A stretch of 64,000 nucleotides of DNA from Phytophthora colocasiae (Eukaryota; Oomycota; Peronosporomycetes; Peronosporales; Peronosporaceae). The notes under the pieces were generated by a model that saw nothing but the letters and a program-made list of their open reading frames with translations, made no database searches and was not told where the DNA came from. A program made the position numbers and the translations under genes. Every line of letters starts with the position of its first letter. Position 1 is the stretch's first letter. Shown piece after piece: positions 10,738 to 25,319 of this stretch. The stretch spans positions 248,001 through 312,000 of the forward strand of contig JAGKQI010000076.1 of the NCBI GenBank assembly GCA_018806915.1. The letters run 5' to 3'.

Positions 10738-11578
10738 ACTGATGATGGGACGACGGCTACGAGCTCCCAACGAACTTCTACGCGCTACACGAGTTACGGA
10801 GGCTGGTGATCTGGTTAAACATCATCAGAAGCTCTTGGATACGTTGAAAGTTGCTCACGAATGTGCAGAACGAGCGAGAATACGAGAGCAGCAACGGCAA
10901 GCTCGTTACTACGATAGGAAAGTGCGCGTGAAACGAGAATTTTCGCCAGGTGATCGAGTTTGGATGTTCCGACCTCCGAGAGGCCCTAAAGCTTCCAAGT
11001 TCGTACATCAATGGATAGGACCTCTACGAGTAGTAGAATCGGCCGGTTACGAGAATTTCTTGGTTGAACGGGAGGATGACGGCCCAGAACACGAGCAATT
11101 TATAAGCTCACGTGTCGTTTCTTGCGACGTATCGGCGACCGACGGTGCTTTGGAAGCAGCAGCTCGAGATCTGGAGGAGCAGCTTGAGTATGAAGATGAG
11201 TGCTCACGGAAAAACGATGACGAGGCGACAGAACCGACTGCACGAGCAGCGACGGCTCTTGTTAACACAGCGATTCCGAGACGAGGTGAGAAACGAAATG
11301 CGACGGCAGTGGCAAACGAGGGCGTGGCCAACACCAACGACGAACTCTTGGTGGAAGTTTGCCGACGACGAAGAAGAAACAGAGCTGGACAATACGTGTT
11401 GGAGTACCAGTTACGGCCCGCCGGTACACGAACGCAGCAGCAACACGGAACTGGACACGGCAGTGGCCGACACGAATCAAATGACGGTGGAGGACGATGG
11501 TATTCTGTCGCTGAGTACGAAGACTTGTTTAACCGCGGCAAGGTCGTGGAAGACCTTGGAGTGGATGGAGGCGTGTAA
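10643..11578 (+). CDS. integrase C-terminal domain and tail
   Basis: From about 10738 this frame carries the end of integrase: an RLRAPNELL helix, then a GDRVWMFRPPRGP...WIGPLRVVES stretch typical of the Ty3/gypsy integrase C-terminal (GPF/Y-like) domain, then a charged tail. The stop TAA at 11576-11578 lies inside the first five bases of the 3' LTR. No chromodomain is seen. The overlap with the preceding frame reflects a frameshift, not two proteins. Confidence 0.8.
   Translation: MNDNETGTRGWTTPCTRITRDVTPLCYFRQNELMMGRRLRAPNELLRATRVTEAGDLVKHHQKLLDTLKVAHECAERARIREQQRQARYYDRKVRVKREFSPGDRVWMFRPPRGPKASKFVHQWIGPLRVVESAGYENFLVEREDDGPEHEQFISSRVVSCDVSATDGALEAAARDLEEQLEYEDECSRKNDDEATEPTARAATALVNTAIPRRGEKRNATAVANEGVANTNDELLVEVCRRRRRNRAGQYVLEYQLRPAGTRTQQQHGTGHGSGRHESNDGGGRWYSVAEYEDLFNRGKVVEDLGVDGGV
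11557..11573 (+). other. polypurine tract
   Basis: The purine-rich stretch ttggagtggatggaggcg lies immediately before the 3' LTR, where plus-strand priming is expected. Confidence 0.6.
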
Positions 11579-12518
11579 TATGCCTGACTTGCAGAAGGGC
11601 GCGGATCTGGGATCTACCGTCCCACAGCAGCCAAGGCATGGAAGAATCCTACCAGTGACTTCGAAGTGGCTCGCTGGAGCACCAATGAGAGAGACGCTCG
11701 CGAACATGCAGGCAGACAGGCCTACGTTGAAGCTACGACTGACTGGGATGCCAGACGAACGCAATGGCGGACTGGACAGTCATTCTCGAATCGACCGGGT
11801 GGGAAGCAGTTGCGAATTGACCAAGTAGGAAGGAGTCGCGAGACCCACTCCAAACGACGAACGACCAGTGAAGTGTAGCTGAAGGTGGAGACAACCACAA
11901 GTGGAACCTGAGGGAACTGCTTACAAACGACGAACGAAGCCAGTGGCTGAGAGCTACTGAAGGTTGAGACAACAACGAGTGGCATCCAACGGGACCGCTC
12001 TAAACGACGAACGAAGTGGAGACAACCACGAGTGGAGTCCGAGGACCCGCTCTAAACGACGAACGAAGTCAGTAGCGAGCGAGCTGCTGCATAGCTGAGC
12101 GACCAGGCGGATCAGTAGAACTAGTTGGGTTCTCAGGCGGTGGCGTCTGTGGCAGCCAATAGCGGACAACGGTTCGATTGGTACGGCCCGAAGCAGGTGT
12201 CACGGGACTGAGAGACAACCAGGGAAGCTGTATACGTTTACGTCTGAAAGCGCAGGCACGAACGAAAGAGACGAACGAAAGAGACGAACGAAAGGGACGA
12301 ACGAAAGAGACGAGCGTAGTGTATATTCACATACGTTAATATAAGTAGGCAAGTTCTTCGTTGACGAACGACGAACGAGCCGGCGCGGTGAACCGAGCCA
12401 GGAGACGACCAGTTGACGTTGAAGAGTGTCCTTCGACACCCGATCCTTGGGCACACCACCCAGCGCAGCACGCGAGCGACGACCCACTGACTGGCAGTGA
12501 GAGAATAAACCTGTTACA
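11574..12518 (+). repeat. 3' LTR
   Basis: 945 bp, offset 10,153 bp from the 5' LTR. The only change noticed is ctgagagac for ctgagggac. It ends CTGTTACA and is followed by the second gtat target copy (12519-12522). Confidence 0.95.
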
Positions 12519-12573
12519 GTATGATTCTCGCTTTAGGTGCGAGAGGTCCCGGTTTCGATCACCGGCTGGGCCC
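12519..12573 (+). pseudogene. tRNA-Pro copy 2, 3' fragment
   Basis: The remainder of the gene cut at 1420 starts with the duplicated gtat. The anticodon loop reads TTTAGGT instead of TTTGGGT, which changes the anticodon from TGG (Pro) to TAG (Leu). No other copy has this change. The acceptor 5' strand is missing, so no tRNA can form. Confidence 0.93.
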
Positions 12574-13292
12574 GTGTTTTGCACTCTCCTGCCTGCACCC
12601 AACGTCAGGTCAACCGCGCCCTTGCGGCGTGGCGGCGCTCAGCGCGTACACACCTTCTACCAGGCCAGGACTACAACTGGGGCCTTTTGCTACTTCTCGT
12701 CTCTACTTTCCCCTCTCACTGGATGTAACAAGCAATTTGCTACTTACTACTCGTGGTTCTTGTTGGCAAGCCACACTTTCCACACTAGGCTGCGACTGTA
12801 ACCCTTATCCTTTGCTTCAAGATAGAGCCCTTATCCTTTGCTTCAAGATAGAGAAATTACTATCACACTAGCTCTCGGGGATATTGTCGTCAGCACGTTT
12901 GGACTGCCAATCCGCCATCACCACCCTCCCACTGATCGTACACGACTGACTATGTTGTGCTGTTTCGACTGGTTGGCGATATTTCGTAGTGTCAGGTGAC
13001 ACTCACTTGGTACGTAACCCGTGCGAGTGTTTAGGCATGATTGAAACGCTAGTGCATATACGAGTGAGCAAGCAGAGTAGGAATCCTTCCGATGGCGGAG
13101 TGGTAGGGATCACATACCTCTATAAATTGATACAGTGATGCTGTGGGTAAGGTGGTGTGGAGGAGAAGGGTGAAACGCGTGAGAGAGCAGAGGGAGGGCA
13201 GTGGATGTGTTTTGTGTGTTTGAGAAGGTGAGGCAGCGTTTGTGGTTTTTGAGGGAGTGAGCGGAACATGTGTTTTTGTTGTGGTTAGGTTA

Positions 13293-13397
<105 letters not shown>

Positions 13398-14400
13398 TCA
13401 GGTCAACCGCGCCCTTGCGGCGTGGCGGCGCTCAGCGCGTACACACCTTCTACCAGGCCAGGACTACAACTAAGGCCTTTTGCTACTTCTCGTCTCTACT
13501 TTCCCCTCTCACTGGATGTAACAAGCAATTTGCTACTTACTACTCGTGGTTCTTGTTGGCAAGCCACACTTTCCACACTAGGCTGCGACTGTAACCCTTA
13601 TCCTTTGCTTCAAGATAGAGAGAAATTACTATCACACTAGCTCTCGGGGATATTGTCGTCAGCACGTTTGCACTGGATGTACAAGCAATTTGCTACTTAC
13701 TAGCGGTACAAACTTGTGGTTCTTGTTGGCAAGCCACACTTTCCACACTAGGCTGCGACTTTAACCCTTATCCTTTGCTTCAAGATAGAGAGAATTACTA
13801 TCACACTAGCGCTCGGGGATATTGTCGTCAGCACGTTTGCACTGGATGTACAAGCAATTTGCTACTTACTAGCGGTACAAACTCGTGGTTATTGTTGGCA
13901 AGCCACACTTTCCACACTAGGCTGCGACTTTAACCCTTATCCTTTGCTTCAAGATAGAGAAATTACTATCACACTAGCTCTCGGGGATATTGTCGTCAGC
14001 ACGTTTGGACTGCCAATCCGCCATCACCACCCTCCCACTGATCGTACACGACTGACTATGTTGTGCTGTTTCGACTGGTTGGCGATATTTCGTAGTGTCA
14101 GGTGACACTCACTTGGTACGTAACCCGTGCGAGTGTTTAGGCATGATTGAAACGCTAGTGCATATACGAGTGAGCAAGCAGAGCGGTAGGAATCCTTCCG
14201 ATGGCGGAGTGGTAGGGATCACATACCTCTATAAATTGATACAGTGATGCTGTGGGTAAGGTGGTGTGGAGGAGAAGGGTGAAACGCGTGAGAGAGCAGA
14301 GGGAGGGCAGTGGATGTGTTTTGTGTGTTTGAGAAGGTGAGGCAGCGTTTGTGGTTTTGAGGGAGTGAGCGGAACATGTGTTTTTGTTGTGGTTAGGTTA

Positions 14401-14511
<111 letters not shown>

Positions 14512-15504
14512 TCAACCGCGCCCTTGCGGCGTGGCGGCGCTCAGCGCGTACACACCTTCTACCAGGCCAGGACTACAACTAAGGCCTTTTGCTACTTCTC
14601 GTCTCTACTTTCCTCTCACTGGATGTAACAAGCAATTTGCTACTTACTACTCGTGGTTCTTGTTGGCAAGCCACACTTTCCACACTAGGCTGCGACTGTA
14701 ACCCTTATCCTTTGCTTCAAGATAGAGAAATTACTATCACACTAGCTCTCGGGGATATTGTCGTCAGCACGTTTGCACTGGATGTACAAGCAATTTGCTA
14801 CTTACTAGCGGTACAAACTTGTGGTTCTTGTTGGCAAGCCACACTTTCCACACTAGGCTGCGACTTTAACCCATATCCTTTGCTTCAAGATAGAGAGAAT
14901 TACTATCACACTAGCGCTCGGGATATTGTCGTCAGCACGTTTGCACTGGATGTACAAGCAATTTGCTACTTACTAGCGGTACAAACTCGTGGTTATTGTT
15001 GGCAAGCCACACTTTCCACACTAGGCTGCGACTTTAACCCTTATCCTTTGCTTCAAGATACAGAGAATTACTATCACACTAGCTCTCGGGGATATTGTCG
15101 TCAGCACGTTAGGACTGCCAATCCGCCATCACCACCCTCCCACTGATCGTACACGACTGACTATGTTGTGCTGTTTCGACTGGTTGGCGATATTTCGTAG
15201 TGTCAGGTGACACTCACTTGGTACGTAACCCGTGCGAGTGTTTAGGCATGATTGAAACGCTAGTGCATATACGAGTGAGCAAGCAGAGCGGTAGGAATCC
15301 TTCCGATGGCGGAGTGGTAGGGATCACATACCTCTATAAATTGATACAGTGATGCTGTGGGTAAGGTGGTGTGGAGGAGAAGGGTGAAACGCGTGAGAGA
15401 GCAGAGGAGGGCAGTGGATGTGTTTTGTGTGTTTGAGAAGGTGAGGCAGCGTTTGTGGTTTTGAGGGAGTGAGCGGAACATGTGTTTTTGTTGTGGTTAG
15501 GTTA

Positions 15505-15609
<105 letters not shown>

Positions 15610-16273
15610 TCAGGTCAACCGCGCCCTTGCGGCGTGGCGGCGCTCAGCGCGTACACACCTTCTACCAGGCCAGGACTACAACTAAGGCCTTTTGCTACTT
15701 CTCGTCTCTACTTTCCCTCTCACTGGATGTAACAAGCAATTTGCTACTTACTACTCGTGGTTCTTGTTGGCAAGCCACACTTTCCACACTAGGCTGCGAC
15801 TTTAACCCTTATCCTTTGCTTCAAGATAGAGAGAATTACTATCACACTAGCTCTCGGGGATATTGTCGTCAGCACGTTTGGACTGCCAATCCGCCATCAC
15901 CACCCTCCCACTGATCGTACACGACTGACTATGTTGTGCTGTTTCGACTGGTTGGCGATATTTCGTAGTGTCAGGTGACACTCACTTGGTACGTAACACG
16001 TGCGAGTGTTTAGGCATGATTGAAACGCTAGTGCATATACGAGTGAGCAAGCAGAGCGGTAGGAATCCTTCCGATGGCGGAGTGGTAGGGATCACATACC
16101 TCTATAAATTGATACAGTGATGCTGTGGGTAAGGTGGTGTGGAGGAGAAGGGTGAAACGCGTGAGAGAGCAGAGGGAGGGCAGTGGATGTGTTTTGTGTG
16201 TTTGAGAAGGTGAGGCAGCGTTTGTGGTTTTGAGGGAGTGAGCGGAACATGTGTTTTTGTTGTGGTTAGGTTA

Positions 16274-16378
<105 letters not shown>

Positions 16379-17324
16379 TCAGGTCAACCGCGCCCTTGCG
16401 GCGTGGCGGCGCTCAGCGCGTACACACCTTCTACCAGGCCAGGACTACAACTAAGGCCTTTTGCTACTTCTCGTCTCTACTTTCCCCTCTCACTGGATGT
16501 AACAAGCAATTTGCTACTTACTACTCGTGGTTCTTGTTGGCAAGCCACACTTTCCACACTAGGCTGCGACTGTAACCCTTATCCTTTGCTTCAAGATAGA
16601 AATTACTATCACACTAGCTCTCAGGGATATTGTCGTCAGCACGTTTGCACTGGATGTACAAGCAATTTGCTACTTACTAGCGGTACAAACTTGTGGTTCT
16701 TGTTGGCAAGCCACACTTTCTTATCCTTTGCTTCAAGATAGAAGAATTACTATCACACTGGCGCTCAGGGGATATTGTCGTCAGCACGTTTGCACTGGAT
16801 GTACAAACAATTTGCTGTTGGCAAGCCACACTTTCCACACTAGGCTGCGACTTTAACCCTTATCCTTTGCTTCCAAGATAGAGAAATTACTATCACACTA
16901 GCTCTCAGGGATATTGTCGTCAGCACGTTTGGACTGCCAATCCGCCATCACCACCCTCCCACCTGATCGTACGACTGACTATGTTGTGCTGTTTCGACTG
17001 GTTGGCGATATTTCGTAGTGTCAGGTGACACTCACTTGGTACGTAACACGTGCGAGTGTTTAGGCATGATTGAAACGCTAGTGCATATACGAGTGAGCAA
17101 GCAGAGCGGTAGGAATCCTTCCGATGGCGGAGTGGTAGGGATCACATACCTCTATAAATTGATACAGTGATGCTGTGGGTAAGGTGGTGTGGAGGAGAAG
17201 GGTGAAACGCGTGAGAGAGCAGAGGGAGGGCAGTGGATGTGTTTTGTGTGTTTGAGAAGGTGAGGCAGCGTTTGTGGTTTTTGAGGGAGTGAGCGGAACA
17301 TGTGTTTTTGTTGTGGTTAGGTTA

Positions 17325-17429
<105 letters not shown>

Positions 17430-18094
17430 TCAGGTCAACCGCGCCCTTGCGGCGTGGCGGCGCTCAGCGCGTACACACCTTCTACCAGGCCAGGACTACA
17501 ACTAAGGCCTTTTGCTGCTTCTCGTCTCTACTTTCCCCTCTCACTGGATGTAACAAGCAATTTTGCTACTTACTACTCGTGGTTCTTGTTGGCAAGCCAC
17601 ACTTTCAACACTATGCTGCGACTGTATCCCTTATACTTTGCTTCTAGATATTGAGTTTGACTATCACACTAGCTCTCGGGGATATTGTCGTCAGCACGTT
17701 TGGACTGCCAATCCGCCATCACCACCCTCCCACTGATCGTACACGACTGACTATGTTGTGCTGTTTCGACTGGTTGGCGATATTTCGTAGTGTCAGGTGA
17801 CACTCACTTGGTACGTAACACGTGCGAGTGTTTAGGCATGATTGAAACGCTAGTGCATATACGAGTGAGCAAGCAGAGCGGTAGGAATCCTTCCGATGGC
17901 GGAGTGGTAGGGATCACATACCTCTATAAATTGATACAGTGATGCTGTGGGTAAGGTGGTGTGGAGGAGAAGGGTGAAACGCGTGAGAGAGCAGAGGGAG
18001 GGCAGTGGATGTGTTTTGTGTGTTTGAGAAGGTGAGGCAGCGTTTGTGGTTTGAGGGAGTGAGCGGAACATGTGTTTTTGTTGTGGTTAGGTTA

Positions 18095-18199
<105 letters not shown>

Positions 18200-18865
18200 T
18201 CAGGTCAACCGCGCCCTTGCGGCGTGGCGGCGCTCAGCGCGTACACACCTTCTACCAGGCCAGGACTACAACTAAGGCCTTTTGCTACTTCTCGTCTCTA
18301 CTTTCCCCTCTCACTGGATGTAACAAGCAATTTGCTACTTACTACTCGTGGTTCTTGTTGGCAAGCCACACTTTCCACACTAGGCTGCGACTGTAACCCT
18401 TATCCTTTGCTTCAAGATAGAGAGAATTACTATCACACTAGCTCTCGGGGATATTGTCGTCAGCACGTTTGGACTGCCAATCCGCCATCACCACCCTCCC
18501 ACTGATCGTACACGACTGACTATGTTGTGCTGTTTCGACTGGTTGGCGATATTTCGTAGTGTCAGGTGACACTCACTTGGTACGTAACACGTGCGAGTGT
18601 TTAGGCATGATTGAAACGCTAGTGCATATACGAGTGAGCAAGCAGAGCGGTAGGAATCCTTCCGATGGCGGAGTGGTAGGGATCACATACCTCTATAAAT
18701 TGATACAGTGATGCTGTGGGTAAGGTGGTGTGGAGGAGAAGGGTGAAACGCGTGAGAGAGCAGAGGGAGGGCAGTGGATGTGTTTTGTGTGTTTGAGAAG
18801 GTGAGGCAGCGTTTGTGGTTTTGAGGGAGTGAGCGGAACATGTGTTTTTGTTGTGGATTAGGTTA

Positions 18866-18970
<105 letters not shown>

Positions 18971-19631
18971 TCAGGTCAACCGCGCCCTTGCGGCGTGGCG
19001 GCGCTCAGCGCGTACACACCTTCTACCAGGCCAGGACTACAACTAAGGCCTTTTGCTACTTCTCGTCTCTACTTTCCCTCTCACTGGATGTAACAAGAAA
19101 TTTGATACTTACTACTCGAGTTTCTTTTTGGCAAGCCACACTTTCAAAACTAGGCTGCGACTGTAACCCTTATCCTTTGCTTCAAGATAGAGAATTACTA
19201 TCACACTAGCTCTCGGGGATATTGTCGTCAGCACGTTTGGACTGCCAATCCGCCATCACCACCCTCCCACTGATCGTACACGACTGACTATGTTGTGCTG
19301 TTTCGACTGGTTGGCGATATTTCGTAGTGTCAGTTGACACTCACTTGGTACGTAACACGTGCGAGTGTTTAGGCATGATTGAAACGCTAGTGCATATACG
19401 AGTGAGCAAGCAGAGCGGTAGGAATCCTTCCGATGGCGGAGTGGTAGGGATCACATACCTCTATAAATTGATACAGTGATGCTGTGGGTAAGGTGGTGTG
19501 GAGAGAAGGGTGAAACGCGTGAGAGAGCAGAGGGAGGGCAGTGGATGTGTTTTGTGTGTTTGAGAAGGTGAGGCAGCGTTTGTGGTTTTTGAGGGAGTGA
19601 GCGGAACATGTGTTTTGTTGTGGTTAGGTTA

Positions 19632-19769
<138 letters not shown>

Positions 19770-20560
19770 TCAGCGCGTACACACCTTCTACCAGGCCAGG
19801 ACTACAACTAAGGCCTTTTGCTACTTCTCGTCTCTACTTTCCCTCTCACTGGATGTAACAAGCAATTTGCTACTTACTACTCGTGGTTCTTGTTGGCAAG
19901 CCACACTTTCCACACTAGGCTGCGACTGTAACCCTTATCCTTTGCTTCAAGATGAAATTACTATCACACTAGCTCTCAGGGATATTGTCGTCAGCACGTT
20001 TGCACTGGATGTACAAGCAATTTGCCTACTAGCGGTACAAACTCGTGGTTATTGTTGGCAAGCCACACTTTCCACACTAGGCTGCGACTGTAACCCTTAT
20101 CCTTTGCTTCAAGATAGAGAGAATTACTATCACACTAGCTCTCGGGGATATTGTCGTCAGCACGTTTGGACTGCCAATCCGCCATCACCACCCTCCACTG
20201 ATCGTACACGACTGACTATGTTGTGCTGTTTCGACTGGTTGGCGATATTTCGTAGTGTCAGGTGACACTCACTTGGTACGTAACACGTGCGAGTGTTTAG
20301 GCATGATTGAAACGCTAGTGCATATACGAGTGAGCAAGCAGAGCGGTAGGAATCCTTCCGATGGCGGAGTGGTAGGGATCACATACCTCTATAAATTGAT
20401 ACAGTGATGCTGTGGGTAAGGTGGTGTGGAGGAGAAGGGTGAAACGCGTGAGAGAGCAGAGGGAGGGCAGTGGATGTGTTTTGTGTGTTTGAGAAGGTGA
20501 GGCAGCGTTTGTGGTTTTGAGGGAGTGAGCGGAACATGTGTTTTGTTGTGGATTAGGTTA

Positions 20561-20665
<105 letters not shown>

Positions 20666-21439
20666 TCAGGTCAACCGCGCCCTTGCGGCGTGGCGGCGCT
20701 CAGCGCGTACACACCTTCTACCAGGCCAGGACTACAACTAAGGCCTTTTGCTACTTCTCGTCTCTACTTTCCCCTCTCACTGGATGTAACAAGCAATTTG
20801 CTACTTACTACTCGTGGTTCTTGTTGGCAAGCCACACTTTCCACACTAGGCTGCGACTGTAACCCTTATCCTTTGCTTCCAAGATAGAGAAATTACTATC
20901 ACACTAGCTCTCGGGGATATTGTCGTCAGCACGTTTGCACTGGACTTTCCACACTAGGCTGCGACTTTAACCCTTATCCTTTGCTTCAAGATAGAGAGAA
21001 TTACTATCACACTAGCTCTCGGGGATATTGTCGTCAGCACGTTTGGACTGCCAATCCGCCATCACCACCCTCCCACTGATCGTACACGACTGACTATGTT
21101 GTGCTGTTTCGACTGGTTGGCGATGTTTCGTAGTGTCAGTTGACACTCACTTGGTACGTAACCCGTGCGAGTGTTTAGGCATGATTGAAACGCTAGTGCA
21201 TATACGAGTGAGCAAGCAGAGCGGTAGGAATCCTTCCGATGGCGGAGTGGTAGGGATCACATACCTCTATAAATTGATACAGTGATGCTGTGGGTAAGGT
21301 GGTGTGGAGGAGAAGGGTGAAACGCGTGAGAGAGCAGAGGGAGGGCAGTGGATGTGTTTTGTGTGTTTGAGAAGGTGAGGCAGCGTTTGTGGTTTTTGAG
21401 GGAGTGAGCGGAACATGTGTTTTTGTTGTGGTTAGGTTA

Positions 21440-21544
<105 letters not shown>

Positions 21545-22206
21545 TCAGGTCAACCGCGCCCTTGCGGCGTGGCGGCGCTCAGCGCGTACACACCTTCTAC
21601 CAGGCCAGGACTACAACTAAGGCCTTTTGCTACTTCTCGTCTCTACTTTCCCCTCTCACTGGATGTAACAAGCAATTTGCTACTTACTACTCGTGGTTCT
21701 TGTTGGCAAGCCACACTTTCCACACTAGGCTGCGACTGTAACCCTTATCCTTTGCTTCAAGATAGAAATTACTATCACACTAGCTCTCGAGGATATTGTC
21801 GTCAGCACGTTTGGACTGCCAATCCGCCATCACCACCCTCCCACTGATCGTACACGACTGACTATGTTGTGCTGTTTCGACTGGTTGGCGATATTTCGTA
21901 GTGTCAGGTGACACTCACTTGGTACGTAACACGTGCGAGTGTTTAGGCATGATTGAAACGCTAGTGCATATACGAGTGAGCAAGCAGAGCGGTAGGAATC
22001 CTTCCGATGGCGGAGTGGTAGGGATCACATACCTCTATAAATTGATACAGTGATGCTGTGGGTAAGGTGGTGTGGAGGAGAAGGGTGAAACGCGTGAGAG
22101 AGCAGAGGAGGGCAGTGGATGTGTTTTGTGTGTTTGAGAAGGTGAGGCAGCGTTTGTGGTTTTTGAGGGAGTGAGCGGAACATGTGTTTTTGTTGTGGTT
22201 AGGTTA

Positions 22207-22311
<105 letters not shown>

Positions 22312-22976
22312 TCAGGTCAACCGCGCCCTTGCGGCGTGGCGGCGCTCAGCGCGTACACACCTTCTACCAGGCCAGGACTACAACTAAGGCCTTTTGCTAC
22401 TTCTCGTCTCTACTTTCCCCTCTCACTGGATGTAACAAGCAATTTGCTACTTACTACTCGTGGTTCTTGTTGGCAAGCCACACTTTCCACACTATGATGC
22501 GACTGTAACCCTTATCCTTTGCTTCAAGATAGAGAAATTACTATCACACTAGCTCTCGGGGATATTGTCGTCAGCACGTTTGGACTGCCAATCCGCCATC
22601 ACCACCCTCCCACTGATCGTACACGACTGACTATGTTGTGCTGTTTCGACTGGTTGGCGATGTGTCGTAGTGTCAGGTGACACTCACTTGGTACGTAACC
22701 CGTGCGAGTGTTTAGGCATGATTGAAACGCTAGTGCATATACGAGTGAGCAAGCAGAGCGGTAGGAATCCTTCCGATGGCGGAGTGGTAGGGATCACATA
22801 CCTCTATAAATTGATACAGTGATGCTGTGGGTAAGGTGGTGTGGAGGAGAAGGGTGAAACGCGTGAGAGAGCAGAGGGAGGGCAGTGGATGTGTTTTGTG
22901 TGTTTGAGAAGGTGAGGCAGCGTTTGTGGTTTTTGAGGGAGTGAGCGGAACATGTGTTTTTGTTGTGGTTAGGTTA

Positions 22977-23081
<105 letters not shown>

Positions 23082-23745
23082 TCAGGTCAACCGCGCCCTT
23101 GCGGCGTGGCGGCGCTCAGCGCGTACACACCTTCTACCAGGCCAGGACTACAACTAAGGCCTTTTGCTACTTCTCGTCTCTACTTTCCCCTCTCACTGGA
23201 TGTAACAAGCAATTTGCTACTTACTACTCGTGGTTCTTGTTGGCAAGCCACACTTTCCACACTAGGCTGCGACTGTAACCCTTATCCTTTGCTTCAAGAT
23301 AGAGAGAATTACTATCACACTAGCTCTCGGGGATATTGTCGTCAGCACGTTTGGACTGCCAATCCGCCATCACCACCCTCCCACTGATCGTACACGACTG
23401 ACTATGTTGTGCTGTTTCGACTGGTTGGCGATGTGTCGTAGTGTCAGGTGACACTCACTTGGTACGTAACCCGTGCGAGTGTTTAGGCATGATTGAAACG
23501 CTAGTGCATATACGAGTGAGCAAGCAGAGCGGTAGGAATCCTTCCGATGGCGGAGTGGTAGGGATCACATACCTCTATAAATTGATACAGTGATGCTGTG
23601 GGTAAGGTGGTGTGGAGGAGAAGGGTGAAACGCGTGAGAGAGCAGAGGGAGGGCAGTGGATGTGTTTGGTGTTTGAGAAGGTGAGGCAGCGTTTGTGGTT
23701 TTTGAGGGAGTGAGCGGAACATGTGTTTTTGTTGTGGTTAGGTTA

Positions 23746-23850
<105 letters not shown>

Positions 23851-24513
23851 TCAGGTCAACCGCGCCCTTGCGGCGTGGCGGCGCTCAGCGCGTACACACC
23901 TTCTACCAGGCCAGGACTACAACTAAGGCCTTTTGCTACTTCTCGTCTCTACTTTCCCCTCTCACTGGATGTAACAAGCAATTTGCTACTTACTACTCGT
24001 GGTTCTTGTTGGCAAGCCACACTTTCCACACTAGGCTGCGACTGTAACCCTTATCCTTTGCTTCAAGATAGAGAGAATTACTATCACACTAGCTCTCGGG
24101 GATATTGTCGTCAGCACGTTTGGACTGCCAATCCGCCATCACCACCCTCCCACTGATCGTACACGACTGACTATGTTGTGCTGTTTCGACTGGTTGGCGA
24201 TGTTTCGTAGTGTCAGTTGACACTCACTTGGTACGTAACACGTGCGAGTGTTTAGGCATGATTGAAACGCTAGTGCATATACGAGTGAGCAAGCAGAGCG
24301 GTAGGAATCCTTCCGATGGCGGAGTGGTAGGGATCACATACCTCTATAAATTGATACAGTGATGCTGTGGGTAAGGTGGTGTGGAGGAGAAGGGTGAAAC
24401 GCGTGAGAGAGCAGAGGAGGGCAGTGGATGTGTTTTGTGTGTTTGAGAAGGTGAGGCAGCGTTTGTGGTTTTTGAGGAGTGAGCGGAACATGTGTTTTGT
24501 TGTGGTTAGGTTA

Positions 24514-24618
<105 letters not shown>

Positions 24619-25285
24619 TCAGGTCAACCGCGCCCTTGCGGCGTGGCGGCGCTCAGCGCGTACACACCTTCTACCAGGCCAGGACTACAACTAAGGCCTT
24701 TTGCTACTTCTCGTCTCTACTTTCCCCTCTCACTGGATGTAACAAGCAATTTGCTACTTACTACTCGTGGTTCTTGTTGGCAAGCCACACTTTCCACACT
24801 AGGCTGCGACTGTAACCCTTATCCTTTGCTTCAAGATAGAGAGAATTACTATCACACTAGCTCTCGGGGATATTGTCGTCAGCACGTTTGGACTGCCAAT
24901 CCGCCATCACCACCCTCCCACTGATCGTACACGACTGACTATGTTGTGCTGTTTCGACTGGTTGGCGATGTTTCGTAGTGTCAGTTGACACTCACTTGGT
25001 ACGTAACCCGTGCGAGTGTTTAGGCATGATTGAAACGCTAGTGCATATACGAGTGAGCAAGCAGAGCGGTAGGAATCCTTCCGATGGCGGAGTGGTAGGG
25101 ATCACATACCTCTATAAATTGATACAGTGATGCTGTGGGTAAGGTGGTGTGGAGGAGAAGGGTGAAACGCGTGAGAGAGCAGAGGAGGGCAGTGGATGTG
25201 TTTTTGTGTGTTTGAGAAGGTGAGGCAGCGTTTGTGGTTTTTGAGGAGTGAGCGGAACATGTGTTTTTGTTGTGGTTAGGTTAGC

Positions 25286-25319
25286 GGCCTAGTGGTCTAG
25301 TCGATCACCGGCTGGGCCC
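25286..25319 (+). pseudogene. tRNA-Pro copy 17, anticodon arm deleted
   Basis: Only 34 of 72 nt remain: the first 15 bases of the gene join directly to tcgatcaccggctgggccc. The 38-bp deletion removes the anticodon arm, variable loop and 5' side of the T arm. The surrounding spacer is normal. Confidence 0.93.

Larger units (their letters stand above)
1421..12518 (+). mobile_element. Ty3/gypsy LTR retrotransposon, recent, defective
   Basis: An 11,098-bp element with 945-bp direct LTRs beginning TG and ending CA, flanked by the 4-bp duplication gtat. The domain order gag, zinc knuckles, protease, reverse transcriptase, RNase H, integrase identifies Ty3/gypsy (Metaviridae). I found one difference between the LTRs by eye (a g/a near 2059/12212), so insertion is recent. 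Coding capacity is impaired by a +1 shift within gag, a stop between the zinc knuckles and pol, an 813-bp duplication in reverse transcriptase, and frame changes before and inside integrase. No env-like frame is seen. Movement in trans by intact relatives is an inference. Confidence 0.95.
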
